NCBI GenBank assembly: GCA_023386635.1
Contig: JAEWJH010000041.1
Location: forward strand, 1-64,000
Direction: 5' to 3'
Origin: Pseudomonadota bacterium
Lineage (GTDB): Bacteria; Pseudomonadota; Alphaproteobacteria; Rhizobiales; Xanthobacteraceae
DNA length: 64,000 nt
Shown here: positions 54,625 to 62,774 of the stretch, one piece after another
Position numbering within the stretch: position 1 is the first letter of the stretch
Layout of the letters: each line of letters starts with the position of its first letter
The notes under the pieces: model-generated
The model's input: only the letters and a program-made list of their open reading frames with translations
What the model was told of the DNA's origin: nothing
The model's database searches: none
Position numbers and translations under genes: made by a program

Positions 54625-54986
54625 CCGCGATTTTCAGCCGTCATGGCCGGGCGAAGTCCCGGCCATCGGCGTCTTGCTTTGCCGCAGCGAAGAAAGACGT
54701 GGATGCGCGGGTCAAGCCCCCGCACGACGGGGAGAGAGCGGACCGACCGGCGCTCCCAACGCGGCGAGCCGGCCTTCTCGCGACAAAGCGCCGCGCGGGC
54801 GGCGCATCCGCCCCCTCCGCCCGGTTTTGCCGCCAATCTGGGGCAAAAGGCGCGACAAAACGCCGTTAACTTTCGGCAAGGGAAGCGGAATCCGCCCCCG
54901 GCGCTCTGGCGCGGAGCCGGCTGGCACATTAAATTTCCTTTCGACACACCGGCCCCTCCGGGCCGGAATATGGAGAGGGAACTTCG
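54625..54986. other. Intergenic region with repeat copy before the Bax-inhibitor gene
   Basis: About 360 bases. The palindrome at 54643-54666 follows the permease stop, then a module with aagacgtggatg shared with 48680. The rest up to 54960 is the leader of the next gene, with a GAGAGGGAA ribosome site. No ORF of note. Confidence 0.5.
54643..54666. repeat. Dispersed palindromic repeat, copy 2
   Basis: ATGGCCGGG (54643-54651) pairs with CCCGGCCAT (54658-54666), loop CGAAGT. Identical stem and loop to the copy at 60824-60847. It sits just after the YbbP-type stop codon. Confidence 0.75.
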
Positions 54987-55748
54987 ATGTCGGATTTCGA
55001 CCGGAACATCGCCGCACGGCGGGGCTACACCGCCGATCAGTCGGCGGTCGCAGTCGACGCGGGACTGCGCGCTTACATGATCCGCGTCTACAACTACATG
55101 GCCGCCGGCGTTGCGCTGACGGGCGTGGTCTCCTGGCTGACCTTCAACGCCGCGGTGACGAGCAACGGCGCCGGCAAGCTGGTCCTGACCTCGTTCGGCC
55201 AGATGCTCTACAGCGGCCCGGTGTCGATCGTGCTGTTCCTGGCGACGCTCGGACTCGTGTTCTTCATGAGCTTCCGCGTCGACAAGCTGCAGCCCACGAC
55301 CGCGCTCGGCCTGTTCATGCTCTATGCCGGCCTGCTCGGCCTCATGCTGTCGTCGATCTTCCTGACGTACACCGGCACGTCGATCACCCGCACCTTCTTC
55401 ATCTCGGCGGCGGCGTTCGGCGCGTTGAGCCTGTACGGCTACACGACCAAGCGTGACCTGAGCCCGATCGGCTCGTTCCTGATCATGGGCCTGTTCGGCA
55501 TCATCCTGGCGATGATCGTCAACATCTTCCTCAAGAGCACGGGCCTCGAATTCGTGATCTCGGCGGTGGGCGTGTTGATCTTCGCCGGCCTGACGGCTTG
55601 GGATACGCAGAAGATCAAGGAGATGTACGACGTCAACGACGACGGCACGATCGCCGGCCGCAAGGCGGTGATGGGTGCGCTGTCGCTGTACCTCGACTTC
55701 ATCAACCTGTTCCTGTTCCTGCTCCGCTTCATGGGTGACCGGCGCTAA
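54987..55748 (+). CDS. Bax inhibitor-1 (YccA/TMBIM) family membrane protein
   Basis: A 253-residue protein with seven hydrophobic helices. Family marks: Y-M-I-R-V-Y-N-Y-M-A-A-G-V-A-L-T-G, I-T-R-T-F-F-I-S-A-A-A-F-G-A-L-S-L-Y-G-Y-T-T-K and A-W-D-T-Q-K-I-K. Eukaryotic members are Ca2+ leak channels; bacterial YccA modulates FtsH. GAGAGGGAA ribosome site. Followed by a strong terminator. Confidence 0.94.
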   Translation: MSDFDRNIAARRGYTADQSAVAVDAGLRAYMIRVYNYMAAGVALTGVVSWLTFNAAVTSNGAGKLVLTSFGQMLYSGPVSIVLFLATLGLVFFMSFRVDKLQPTTALGLFMLYAGLLGLMLSSIFLTYTGTSITRTFFISAAAFGALSLYGYTTKRDLSPIGSFLIMGLFGIILAMIVNIFLKSTGLEFVISAVGVLIFAGLTAWDTQKIKEMYDVNDDGTIAGRKAVMGALSLYLDFINLFLFLLRFMGDRR

Positions 55749-55791
55749 CGCGCCCACGTCACGCCTTTGGGCGACCCGGCGCTAACGCGCC
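55740..55791 (+). repeat. 15-bp direct repeat at the end of the Bax-inhibitor gene
   Basis: CGGCGCTAACGCGCC occurs at 55740-55754, spanning the stop codon, and again at 55777-55791. The flanks (GTGAC/GCGACC) are also similar, suggesting a small local duplication of the gene's 3' end. Confidence 0.7.
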
Positions 55792-55816
55792 GGTTGACAA
55801 GAACAGACCTGAGATG

Positions 55817-55850
55817 CGCCCCGGCCTCGTGCCGGGGCGTTTTCGTTTTG
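55817..55850 (+). terminator. Intrinsic terminator of the Bax-inhibitor gene
   Basis: CGCCCCGGC (55817-55825) pairs with GCCGGGGCG (55831-55839) around CTCGT and is followed by TTTTCGTTTT. Confidence 0.85.
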
Positions 55851-55866
55851 CTAGCCTCTCACTCCC

Positions 55867-56406
55867 ATGACCAAAGCCGTCACCATCCGCCCCGCCACGC
55901 CGGCGGACATTCCCGCCATCACCGCGATCTACGGCGCGTCGGTGCGCACCGGCACCGCCTCGTTCGAGCTGGAGCCGCCGGACGAGGCCGAGATGGCAAA
56001 CCGGATGCAGGCCATCCTCGTTGGCGGATTTCCCTATCTCGCCGCCGACTGCGACGGGCGCTTCGCCGGCTACGCCTATGCCGCGCTTTACCGCACGCGG
56101 CCGGCCTATCGCTTCACCGTCGAGGATTCGGTTTATGTCGATCCTGCCGTGCAGCGCCGCGGCGTCGGCCGGGCGCTGCTCGACGCGCTGATCGCGGCCT
56201 GCGCGCAGCGCGGCTTCCGGCAGATGATCGCGGTGATCGGCGATTCCCCGAACCAGGCGCATTCGGTCGCTTTGCATCGCGCCGCCGGTTTCGCCGAGAT
56301 CGGCCGTCTGCCCGATATTGGCTTCAAGTTCGGGCGCTGGTGCGACAGCCTGCTGATGCAGCGCGCGCTGGGCGACGGCGGCACGACCGATCCGTCGGAT
56401 CGCTAG
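55867..56406 (+). CDS. GNAT acetyltransferase, phosphinothricin N-acetyltransferase-like
   Basis: A 179-residue enzyme of the PAT/Bar/YncA group: I-R-P-A-T-P-A-D-I-P-A-I-T-A-I-Y, Y-R-F-T-V-E-D-S-V-Y-V, Q-R-R-G-V-G-R-A-L-L (acetyl-CoA loop) and N-Q-A-H-S-V-A-L-H-R-A-A-G-F. Relatives acetylate methionine sulfone or phosphinothricin. No clear ribosome site. Stands alone after a terminator. Confidence 0.88.
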   Translation: MTKAVTIRPATPADIPAITAIYGASVRTGTASFELEPPDEAEMANRMQAILVGGFPYLAADCDGRFAGYAYAALYRTRPAYRFTVEDSVYVDPAVQRRGVGRALLDALIAACAQRGFRQMIAVIGDSPNQAHSVALHRAAGFAEIGRLPDIGFKFGRWCDSLLMQRALGDGGTTDPSDR

Positions 56407-56467
56407 CGCATCCTGTTCCGCCTCATGGTTCGAGACGCATCGCTCACGCGATGCTCCTCGCCAGAGG

Positions 56468-57445
56468 CTAAGAACGGCGCTTGGGTATGCGCCGCGCAGA
56501 GGGCAGCACGGCTCGCGTATCCGAGGCCGTACCGTCGTTCAAATCCTTGGCGGCCTCGCGCAAACAGAACATCAGCTGCGACGCGGCCGGCGACAATCGC
56601 CGCTCCGCCACCGTGACCACACCGACCGCCAGCGGCTCGTGCGGGAACCGCACCGGCAGCATCGCCAGATCGCCGCGATCGATATCCCGCCGCACCACCG
56701 TGAGCGGCAGCGCCGCGATCGCCTCCTGCTCGATCATCAGCGTGCGCGACATGAGATAGGACGTGGTTTCGACGAACGGCTCAGGATTGGCGAGGCCGTG
56801 CTGCGCGAACAGTTGCAGCACCGAACTGTGCACGACGCTGTCCGCCGGCGGCAGGATCCATCGGCAAGCGGCGAGATCGGCGTAGCTGACCGCCGCCAGC
56901 CGCGTCAGCGGATGCCGCGCGCCCGCAACCACCACCATCGGCTCGTGCAGCAGCACCTCCTGCGTCAGCCGTTCGCGCGTGTCGATCGGTGCGAGCCGCC
57001 CGACGATCATGTCGACCGCGCCGCTGCGCAACTCCTGCACCAGCACGTCCTGCACGCCCTCAATGATTCGCACCGGCGCATGGCCGGCGCGTTCGCGCAT
57101 CAGCCGCAACGCCGCCGGCAACAGCCACGGCAGGCTGACCAGCATGGCGCCGACCCGCACCTCGCCGGCATTGCCGTCCGCCACCGCCTCCAGCTCCTCG
57201 GTAATGTGCCGCACCTCGGACTGGATGGTCTTGCCATGCGCTACCAGCGAGCGGCCGAACATGGTGAGGGTCAGACCGCGGGCGCTGCGCACGAACAGCG
57301 GCAGACCGAGCAGCTCCTCGATCTCGCGCAAACCCTTCGACGCCGCCGGCTGGGTGATGTTGAGCGTCGCCGCCGCCGCCGACAGGCTGCGCGCCTCGAC
57401 GATGGCGTCGATCAGCCGCAGATGCCGCAGCTTGAGCCGGTCCAT
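56468..57445 (-). CDS. LysR-family transcriptional regulator (GbpR/CbbR-like)
   Basis: About 325 residues. HTH: R-L-K-L-R-H-L-R-L-I-D-A-I-V-E-A-R-S-L-S, then T-Q-P-A-A-S-K-G-L-R-E-I-E. Substrate domain follows with P-V-R-I-I-E-G and I-V-G-R-L-A-P-I, typical of the sugar-acid GbpR/galactose-binding LysR group. I start at ATG 57445, which gives the usual short segment before the HTH; ATG 57481 is possible. A 16-bp palindrome lies upstream. Divergent from the enolase-family gene, so it likely controls that cluster. Confidence 0.9.
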   Translation of the reverse strand: MDRLKLRHLRLIDAIVEARSLSAAAATLNITQPAASKGLREIEELLGLPLFVRSARGLTLTMFGRSLVAHGKTIQSEVRHITEELEAVADGNAGEVRVGAMLVSLPWLLPAALRLMRERAGHAPVRIIEGVQDVLVQELRSGAVDMIVGRLAPIDTRERLTQEVLLHEPMVVVAGARHPLTRLAAVSYADLAACRWILPPADSVVHSSVLQLFAQHGLANPEPFVETTSYLMSRTLMIEQEAIAALPLTVVRRDIDRGDLAMLPVRFPHEPLAVGVVTVAERRLSPAASQLMFCLREAAKDLNDGTASDTRAVLPSARRIPKRRS

Positions 57446-57489
57446 GATCCGGCGGGAACGGGAGGGGTCGGATCGCGCCATCCCACACC

Positions 57490-57505
57490 ATAACCATATG
57501 GTTAT
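57490..57505. promoter_or_regulatory. 16-bp perfect palindrome upstream of lysR
   Basis: ATAACCATATGGTTAT at 57490-57505, symmetric about its centre, in the gap between lysR and the catabolic cluster. Likely operator of the LysR protein. It contains ACCATA/TATGGT in the reverse arrangement to the sites near padR. Confidence 0.6.
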
Positions 57506-57588
57506 AGGCTGGCGAGCAGATTTCATGCCGCCGGGCCGCCGGCCTCGCGTATCCTGAGCGAAAGCCTCCGTCAGCAGCAAGGATCGCC

Positions 57589-58677
57589 GTGCCGAAAATC
57601 AGCGGTTTTTCAGTCATTCCCGTCAGCCTTCCGGACGAGGATCCGGAGTGGAAATTCGCCGGTCAGAACTATCCGAAGTGGGATGCCTGCATCCTCGCGC
57701 TGAAGGCGGACGATGGAACGGTTGGTTATGGCTACGCCGCCGCCTTCACCCATCTCGGCGCCACCAATGCGGCGGTGGAGAGCGTGCTCAAACGCCTGGT
57801 GCCGCTGATCGTCGGCCGCGACTGCCTCGCGATCGAGGAGAACATCCGCATCACCGACAAGGGCATCACCGCCAACCACCCGGCGAAGTCCGGCATCGAC
57901 TGCGCGCTGCACGATCTCGCCGCGCGCGTGCTCAAGGTGCCGATGTATCACCTGTTCGGCGGCAAGGTGCGCAACAGCATTCCGGTCTGCCGCATGCTCG
58001 CCTTGAAGAATCCCGAGCAGACCGCCGAGAAGGCGCGCGCCCGCGTCGACGAAGGCTATCGCTGCCTGAAGATGAAGGTCGGCGGCAACGTCGCCGACGA
58101 CGTCGCCCGCGTGCGCGCGGTGCGACGCGCGATCGGCGACGACATCCGCCTCACCGCCGATCCGAACATGTCCTATTCGGCCAAGGACGCGATCGCATTC
58201 GTCGAGCGCGCCGCCGAATTCAACATCGACATGATCGAGCAGCCGGTGCGCGAGTTCGATCTGGAGGGCCTTGCCACCGTGACGCGCGGCGTCTCCATCG
58301 CCGTCGAGGCGGATGAGAGCGCGTTCTCGCCGCAGAGCACGTTCACGCTGGCGTCGCGCCGCATCGTCGATGCGGTGAGCATGAAGATCACCAAGATGGG
58401 CGGCCTGCGCAAAGTGCTCGCCGCCGCCAAGGTATGCGAGGCGGCGGCCATCGGCTGCCGCATGGGCGCCACCGTTGGCAGCCGCCTGCTCACGGCCCAC
58501 GCGCTGCATCTGTGCGCGGCGCTGCCGCATCTCACCTATCCGAGCGAACTCGCCGAATTCCAGCACGTCATGGAAGACCCGTTCGAGGGTCTGACGGTGA
58601 AGGACGGCGAGATCGTCATTCCCGACGACATCGGCCCCGGCGTCAGCCTCCGCAAGGACATCGCATGGGCCGCATGA
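57589..58677 (+). CDS. Enolase-superfamily enzyme (mandelate racemase/muconate lactonizing group)
   Basis: A 362-residue TIM-barrel enzyme. N-terminal capping domain, then catalytic K-x-K (L-K-M-K-V-G-G), metal ligands Asp (T-A-D-P-N-M-S-Y), Glu (I-E-Q-P-V) and Glu/Asp (E-A-D-E-S), and the opposite Lys in S-M-K-I-T-K-M-G-G. The paired Lys argue for the muconate-lactonizing/dipeptide-epimerase subgroup. GTG start with an AAGGAT ribosome site. Next to TTT receptor and DapA-type genes, so it may act on an imported acid. Substrate unproven. Confidence 0.9.
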   Translation: MPKISGFSVIPVSLPDEDPEWKFAGQNYPKWDACILALKADDGTVGYGYAAAFTHLGATNAAVESVLKRLVPLIVGRDCLAIEENIRITDKGITANHPAKSGIDCALHDLAARVLKVPMYHLFGGKVRNSIPVCRMLALKNPEQTAEKARARVDEGYRCLKMKVGGNVADDVARVRAVRRAIGDDIRLTADPNMSYSAKDAIAFVERAAEFNIDMIEQPVREFDLEGLATVTRGVSIAVEADESAFSPQSTFTLASRRIVDAVSMKITKMGGLRKVLAAAKVCEAAAIGCRMGATVGSRLLTAHALHLCAALPHLTYPSELAEFQHVMEDPFEGLTVKDGEIVIPDDIGPGVSLRKDIAWAA

Positions 58678-58706
58678 TGAGCTTCAACCCGCACGAGGAG
58701 AACCGC

Positions 58707-59720
58707 ATGTTCCGTCTCACGTCAGGTCACCTTTCCCCTCGCCTGCCGCGCCGCGCGATACTCGCGGCCGGAGCCGCCGTGCTGGCGCTCGGTCTGATCG
58801 GACCCCGCGGCCCGGCAGCGGCGCAAGACGGCATCGTCCGCATGGTGGTGCCGATGGCCGCCGGCGGGCCCGCCGATTTCGTCGCCCGCACCATTTCGGA
58901 AAAGCTGCGCGAGAAGCTCGGCGCCTCCGTCATCATCGAGAACAAGCCGGGAGCCAACGGCGCGCTCGGCGGCATGGCGGTGGCGGCGGCGCCGCCGGAC
59001 GGCAAGACGCTGCTGTTCGCGACCTCGGGCCTGCTCACCATCACGCCGACACTGGAGCAGAAGAGTAATTTCAATCCGGCGACCGATCTGACGCCGATCA
59101 CCAATGTCGTCGTCAACGGCACGGCGCTGGTGGTGCGCGCGGATCATCCCGCCAACAACATCGCCGAACTGGTCGCGATCTCGAAGAAAGGCCCGAAGCC
59201 GGTGACGCTCGGTTCGGCCGGTTTCGGCAACATTCTGCATCTCTATGTCGAGGTGCTGAAGGACGCGACCAAGACCGATATCCTCCATGTGCCGTATCGC
59301 GGCGTCGCGCCGGCGATGACCGACGCGCTCGCCGGGGTGATCGACGGGCTGTTCGCCGATCTTCCCGCCTCGCTGCCGCAGATCAAGAGCGGCAAGATGA
59401 AGGCGCTCGGCATGGTCGGCGAAGCGCGCAGCAAGGCGGCGCCGAATATTCCGACCATCGCCGAGCAAGGCTATCCGGGCGTGACCGGCGCGAGCTGGTT
59501 CGGCCTGTTCGGCCCGCCGAAGATGGACCCCAAGGTCGCCAGCGAAGTCGCCGCCAAGGTCGCCGAAGTGCTGCGCGATCCGGAGATCGTCGCCAAGTTC
59601 GAGGCGGTCGGCGCGACGCCGACGCCGACCACGCCGGCGGACTTTGCCAAGCGGATCGAGCAGGACCGCGCGCACTGGGCGCGGGTCATCAAGGAACACA
59701 ATATCCATCTCGAAAAGTAA
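58707..59720 (+). CDS. TTT receptor (Bug-family extracytoplasmic solute receptor)
   Basis: A 337-residue periplasmic receptor. Signal peptide with twin-arginine-like R-L-P-R-R-A-I-L-A-A-G ends A-A-A-Q. Then V-R-M-V-V-P-M-A-A-G-G-P-A-D-F and V-I-I-E-N-K-P-G-A-N-G-A-L-G. The ATG at 58707 has GAGGAG at six bases; an ATG overlapping the enolase-family stop is also in frame. Second gene of the cluster, so it probably brings in its substrate. No TctAB genes nearby. Confidence 0.9.
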   Translation: MFRLTSGHLSPRLPRRAILAAGAAVLALGLIGPRGPAAAQDGIVRMVVPMAAGGPADFVARTISEKLREKLGASVIIENKPGANGALGGMAVAAAPPDGKTLLFATSGLLTITPTLEQKSNFNPATDLTPITNVVVNGTALVVRADHPANNIAELVAISKKGPKPVTLGSAGFGNILHLYVEVLKDATKTDILHVPYRGVAPAMTDALAGVIDGLFADLPASLPQIKSGKMKALGMVGEARSKAAPNIPTIAEQGYPGVTGASWFGLFGPPKMDPKVASEVAAKVAEVLRDPEIVAKFEAVGATPTPTTPADFAKRIEQDRAHWARVIKEHNIHLEK

Positions 59721-59763
59721 CGAAATAACGCTATTATCCGACCGATCCTTGAAAGGAACAGCC

Positions 59764-60738
59764 ATGAAATACAGCAAGAAGGATGCCAAGGCTTACGCCC
59801 AGGCCAACATGAAAGGCGTGTGGGCCGCCGCGTTGACGCCGATGAAGCAGGACTTCGCCATTGATGAGGCGGGCTTCCGCTCGAACCTGCGGCATTGGGC
59901 CGACGACCTGAAGATCGACGGCGTGTTCGTCGCCGGCAAGCAGGGCGAGTTCTTCTCGCTGTCGCTCGACGAACGCAAGAAGCTGTTCGACATCGCCGCC
60001 AGCGAACTCGGCGGCAAGGCCGGCACCATCATGTCCTGCTCCGACCAGAACATGGACACGGTGCTCGAACTCGCCAAGCATGCGCAGAAGTGCGGCGCCG
60101 ACTACATCGTGGTGCACGCGCCGATCCTGCACTTCACCCACAAGCAGGACGAAACGCTGTACGCCTACTACAAGTATCTCAGCGACAATCTCGACATCGG
60201 CATCGCCATGTGGAGCCACCCGGACTCGGGTTACCTGATGACGCCGCAGACCTGCGCGCGCATCGCCGATCTGCCGAACATCGTCGCGATCAAGTATTCC
60301 GTGCCGCGCGAGATGTATATCGAGCTGACCAACCTGACCAAGGGCAAGCTGATCGTCTCGACCGCGTCGGAAGAAGAGTGGTTCGACAACATCGTCGAGC
60401 TCGGCTGGCAGCTCTATCTGTGCTCGTCGCCGCCCTATCTGCTGCAGACCAAGAACGACCTGCGCATGCGCCAGTACACCGACCTCGCCATGGCGGGGAA
60501 GGTCGAGGAAGCGCGCAAGATCCGCGACAGCCTCGAGCCGGTGCGTCAGGCACTGCGCAAGACCCGTCCGGCGGAGAAGCCGCAGGCGCAGCAGAAGTAC
60601 TGGCAGGAACTGCTCGGCCAGGCTGGCGGTCCGGTGCGCCGTCCGATGCTGCAGCTCACCGATGCGGAGCGCACCGCGATCCGCGCCGCATTCGAGACCT
60701 GCGGGCTGAACACCTCGGCGAAGGCCAACGCCGCGTAA
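59764..60738 (+). CDS. Dihydrodipicolinate synthase (DapA) family lyase
   Basis: A 324-residue class I aldolase. Schiff-base Lys near residue 177 (N-I-V-A-I-K-Y-S) and G-V-F-V-A-G-K-Q-G-E-F-F-S-L, where DapA proper has G-T-T-G-E; Glu is kept. The changed loop and catabolic context argue against lysine synthesis and for an aldolase or dehydratase of a sugar-acid or aromatic side-chain pathway. Last gene of the cluster, then a terminator. Products unknown. Confidence 0.9.
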   Translation: MKYSKKDAKAYAQANMKGVWAAALTPMKQDFAIDEAGFRSNLRHWADDLKIDGVFVAGKQGEFFSLSLDERKKLFDIAASELGGKAGTIMSCSDQNMDTVLELAKHAQKCGADYIVVHAPILHFTHKQDETLYAYYKYLSDNLDIGIAMWSHPDSGYLMTPQTCARIADLPNIVAIKYSVPREMYIELTNLTKGKLIVSTASEEEWFDNIVELGWQLYLCSSPPYLLQTKNDLRMRQYTDLAMAGKVEEARKIRDSLEPVRQALRKTRPAEKPQAQQKYWQELLGQAGGPVRRPMLQLTDAERTAIRAAFETCGLNTSAKANAA

Positions 60739-60766
60739 GCAGCGCGCGACACGCGATAACGACAAA

Positions 60767-60794
60767 GGCCGCCGGTTTTCCGGCGGCCTTTTTT
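60767..60794 (+). terminator. Intrinsic terminator of the catabolic cluster
   Basis: GGCCGCCGG (60767-60775) pairs with CCGGCGGCC (60780-60788) around TTTT and is followed by six Ts. Confidence 0.9.
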
Positions 60795-60823
60795 GTTCGT
60801 TTGGATGACTGTTTCTTTCCGTC

Positions 60824-60905
60824 ATGGCCGGGCGAAGTCCCGGCCATCTCAGCAAGATGAGCACGATGCCCCCCTAAGCGGGATGCCCGGGACACGCCCG
60901 GGCAT
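60824..60905. repeat. Dispersed palindromic repeats, copies 3 and variant
   Basis: ATGGCCGGG/CCCGGCCAT at 60824-60847 (loop CGAAGT), then a related hairpin ATGCCCGGG/CCCGGGCAT at 60883-60905 (loop ACACG). They lie between the cluster terminator and the convergent DUF2794 gene. Confidence 0.75.
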
Positions 60906-60922
60906 GACGGGATCTCGAGTCT

Positions 60923-61300
60923 TTACCGCGTCACCAGCCGGATCGATTTGTCGAGCACGCGCAGCACGCGATCGAGATCGTGGCCGCGGCGCAGAATGAG
61001 CCCGGTGGCGGAGATGGCGCTATAGGCGCCCTGCTTGCGCGCCAGCCGCGGGTCCTTCTCGATGCGATAGATCGGCACTTCCGACGCGCGGCGGAAGATC
61101 GAGAACACCGCGCGGTCTTTCAGGAAATCGATGGCGTAGTCGCGCCACTCGCCGGCGGCGACCATGCGCCCGTAAAGCCCGAGGATGCGGTCCAGCTCGC
61201 GACGATTGAACGTCACCTGAGCGGGAACAGTGGGAGCGGCGCCGGGAAACGGCCGCACGCCCCCGGAAAGCTGACTCGGCTCACCTTCACCGAATGCCAT
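60923..61300 (-). CDS. DUF2794 protein
   Basis: A 125-residue protein. F-N-R-R-E-L-D-R-I-L-G-L-Y-G-R-M-V-A-A-G-E-W-R-D-Y-A-I-D-F and F-S-I-F-R-R-A-S-E-V-P-I-Y-R-I-E-K are DUF2794 marks. The start at 61300 has GGAGG five bases upstream; an ATG nine codons earlier lacks one. The family is conserved in alphaproteobacteria and of unknown function. Confidence 0.9.
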   Translation of the reverse strand: MAFGEGEPSQLSGGVRPFPGAAPTVPAQVTFNRRELDRILGLYGRMVAAGEWRDYAIDFLKDRAVFSIFRRASEVPIYRIEKDPRLARKQGAYSAISATGLILRRGHDLDRVLRVLDKSIRLVTR

Positions 61301-61564
61301 CGGCGCCTCCGTCTGACAGAACCGCATGATCGCCCCGCGTCACGGCGCGAGCAAGCACGAAACAACCCCTCTCGCGTGCGATCGGCGGCATCATTCATGA
61401 CATGGGAGCCGGTGCTCGCCCCGGCAAGGCGCATCGTCCTTGGCAAACCGCGGCAAAACGCGCGATTTTCGCGCGAAACCGCGATCACGCCGACGTTATA
61501 GGGATCACATTCATGCCCAATTTCGGTCAAGCCGGCGTCACCCTGAGGGACGATAAAGCGACAG

Positions 61565-61723
61565 TTGCCTAAGGCTCGGACGGTCGGGCTCCGGATTCCT
61601 CAGCCCCCCAGCCCCCTGGAGTTCGGTCTGTCCGAGCTGATGGCACGAGTGATTTGTTCGTTCCGCGTATTACGGTTCAATCCCCAAGACTTTCACGGGC
61701 CGGTTTTCACCGGCCCGTTTTTT
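61565..61723 (+). ncRNA. Candidate small RNA with its own terminator
   Basis: No protein gene lies upstream on this strand for over 550 bases, yet a perfect terminator stands at 61696-61717 (CGGGCCGGT/ACCGGCCCG, loop TTTC) followed by TTTTTT. Upstream, GCTCGGAC (about 61573) pairs with GTCCGAGC (about 61637) with a CTCC/GGAG inner stem, so a folded RNA of about 150 bases is plausible. I cannot match it to 6S, SRP or tmRNA from memory. Confidence 0.4.
61696..61723 (+). terminator. Orphan intrinsic terminator
   Basis: Nine-bp stem (61696-61704 with 61709-61717), loop TTTC, followed by six Ts (61718-61723). Ends the candidate RNA transcript and lies convergent to the DUF1223 gene. Confidence 0.85.
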
Positions 61724-61859
61724 ATGGTTGTGGCGGCGCTCGAACGCTTCTCGCATGTTATCGCGCTGCTAGCGTGGGTCCCGATGACCCTCTCCTCCTG
61801 CGCGGGAGAAGGTTGCAGCGTGCGCGCGCAACAGCACGCCCAATAATTTGCGAATGAAG

Positions 61860-62633
61860 CTACGGCAGCGGCGCGAGCGCAGCGCCGATGATCGGGCCGG
61901 GCTCGCTCGCGGAGCCGCGCTGCACCAGCACCGCGACCGCGTCGATCTCAGCATCGCCATTGGTGACGCTCGCCTTCGGCAACGAATAGGACACCGGCTG
62001 GCCGGTCCAGTCGCCGAGCTTCACCCAGCGCCGCACCACGTTGTGATAGACGATGCTGTGGCCGTTGTTCTCGCCGCGGCCGATGGTGACATGCACCTTG
62101 CGGCTGATCGGGCAGAGCCAGATTTCGCCGAGCACGGAATTCGCTGCCGCAGCCTCTTTCGCCGCCGTCGTCGTGATGCTGACAGCGCCGTCCTTGACCG
62201 CGACCTGCACCGGAACGGTGAGCGCGCCGCTGTCGCGCGATTTGGTCAAGGCCTGTTCGATCGCCGCCTTGTCGCTGCCGAGCGCATAGACCGAACCGCT
62301 GATCACCGCCTGCGGCGTGAACACTTCGCGGTCGCCGCGCGTCTTGGAATAGGCGCGCTGCCGCTTGGTGTGGCCGCGCAGCGCGAGCGTGTCCTTCCAG
62401 CCAAGATAGTCCCAGTAATCGACCGGCAGGCTGAGCGCGACCAGCGAAGGGTCGTCGGCCAGTTCGCCGAGCAATTTGTCCGCCGGCGGGCAGGATGAAC
62501 AGCCCTGGCTGGTAAACAGCTCGACGACACCCCGTACTTCGCCCGCCTGCACGGCGGACGCCACCATCACGGCGGCGCCGGCAAGCAGGGCAAAGGCGAA
62601 GCGAGGCAAAGACGGCAACGGAGCAGCCTCCAT
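61860..62633 (-). CDS. DUF1223 thioredoxin-like secreted protein
   Basis: About 257 residues with a signal peptide (F-A-L-L-A-G-A-A-V-M-V-A-S-A-V-Q-A). The mature start V-V-E-L-F-T-S-Q-G-C-S-S-C-P-P-A-D is the DUF1223 signature: a C-S-S-C motif placed like a thioredoxin active site. V-D-Y-W-D-Y-L-G-W-K-D follows. Function unknown; a periplasmic redox role is possible. The ATG at 62633 is preferred to an upstream TTG. Confidence 0.9.
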   Translation of the reverse strand: MEAAPLPSLPRFAFALLAGAAVMVASAVQAGEVRGVVELFTSQGCSSCPPADKLLGELADDPSLVALSLPVDYWDYLGWKDTLALRGHTKRQRAYSKTRGDREVFTPQAVISGSVYALGSDKAAIEQALTKSRDSGALTVPVQVAVKDGAVSITTTAAKEAAAANSVLGEIWLCPISRKVHVTIGRGENNGHSIVYHNVVRRWVKLGDWTGQPVSYSLPKASVTNGDAEIDAVAVLVQRGSASEPGPIIGAALAPLP

Positions 62634-62774
62634 CAAGGCACTGTGCAAGGTGCGCTACTGATAGGCCGCCCCGGCTTCACCCGCCAGTCACGAGCGGGTG
62701 AGAGGAAGCCGCATCCGGCTACCGGGCGCAGAAGGCAAAGCCGGCGACGACAAGCGTCGCCGGCTGCTGGCGGC

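Noticed and set aside
57490..57505. A further site of the PadR inverted repeat
   Set aside because: It contains ACCATA and TATGGT, but in the opposite arrangement and without the 6-base spacer, and it is next to a lysR gene. Better explained as a LysR operator.
61565..61723. 6S RNA, SRP RNA or tmRNA
   Set aside because: No recognisable SRP tetraloop motif, tmRNA tag frame or tRNA-like ends, and I cannot confirm 6S features by eye. Kept only as an unnamed RNA candidate.
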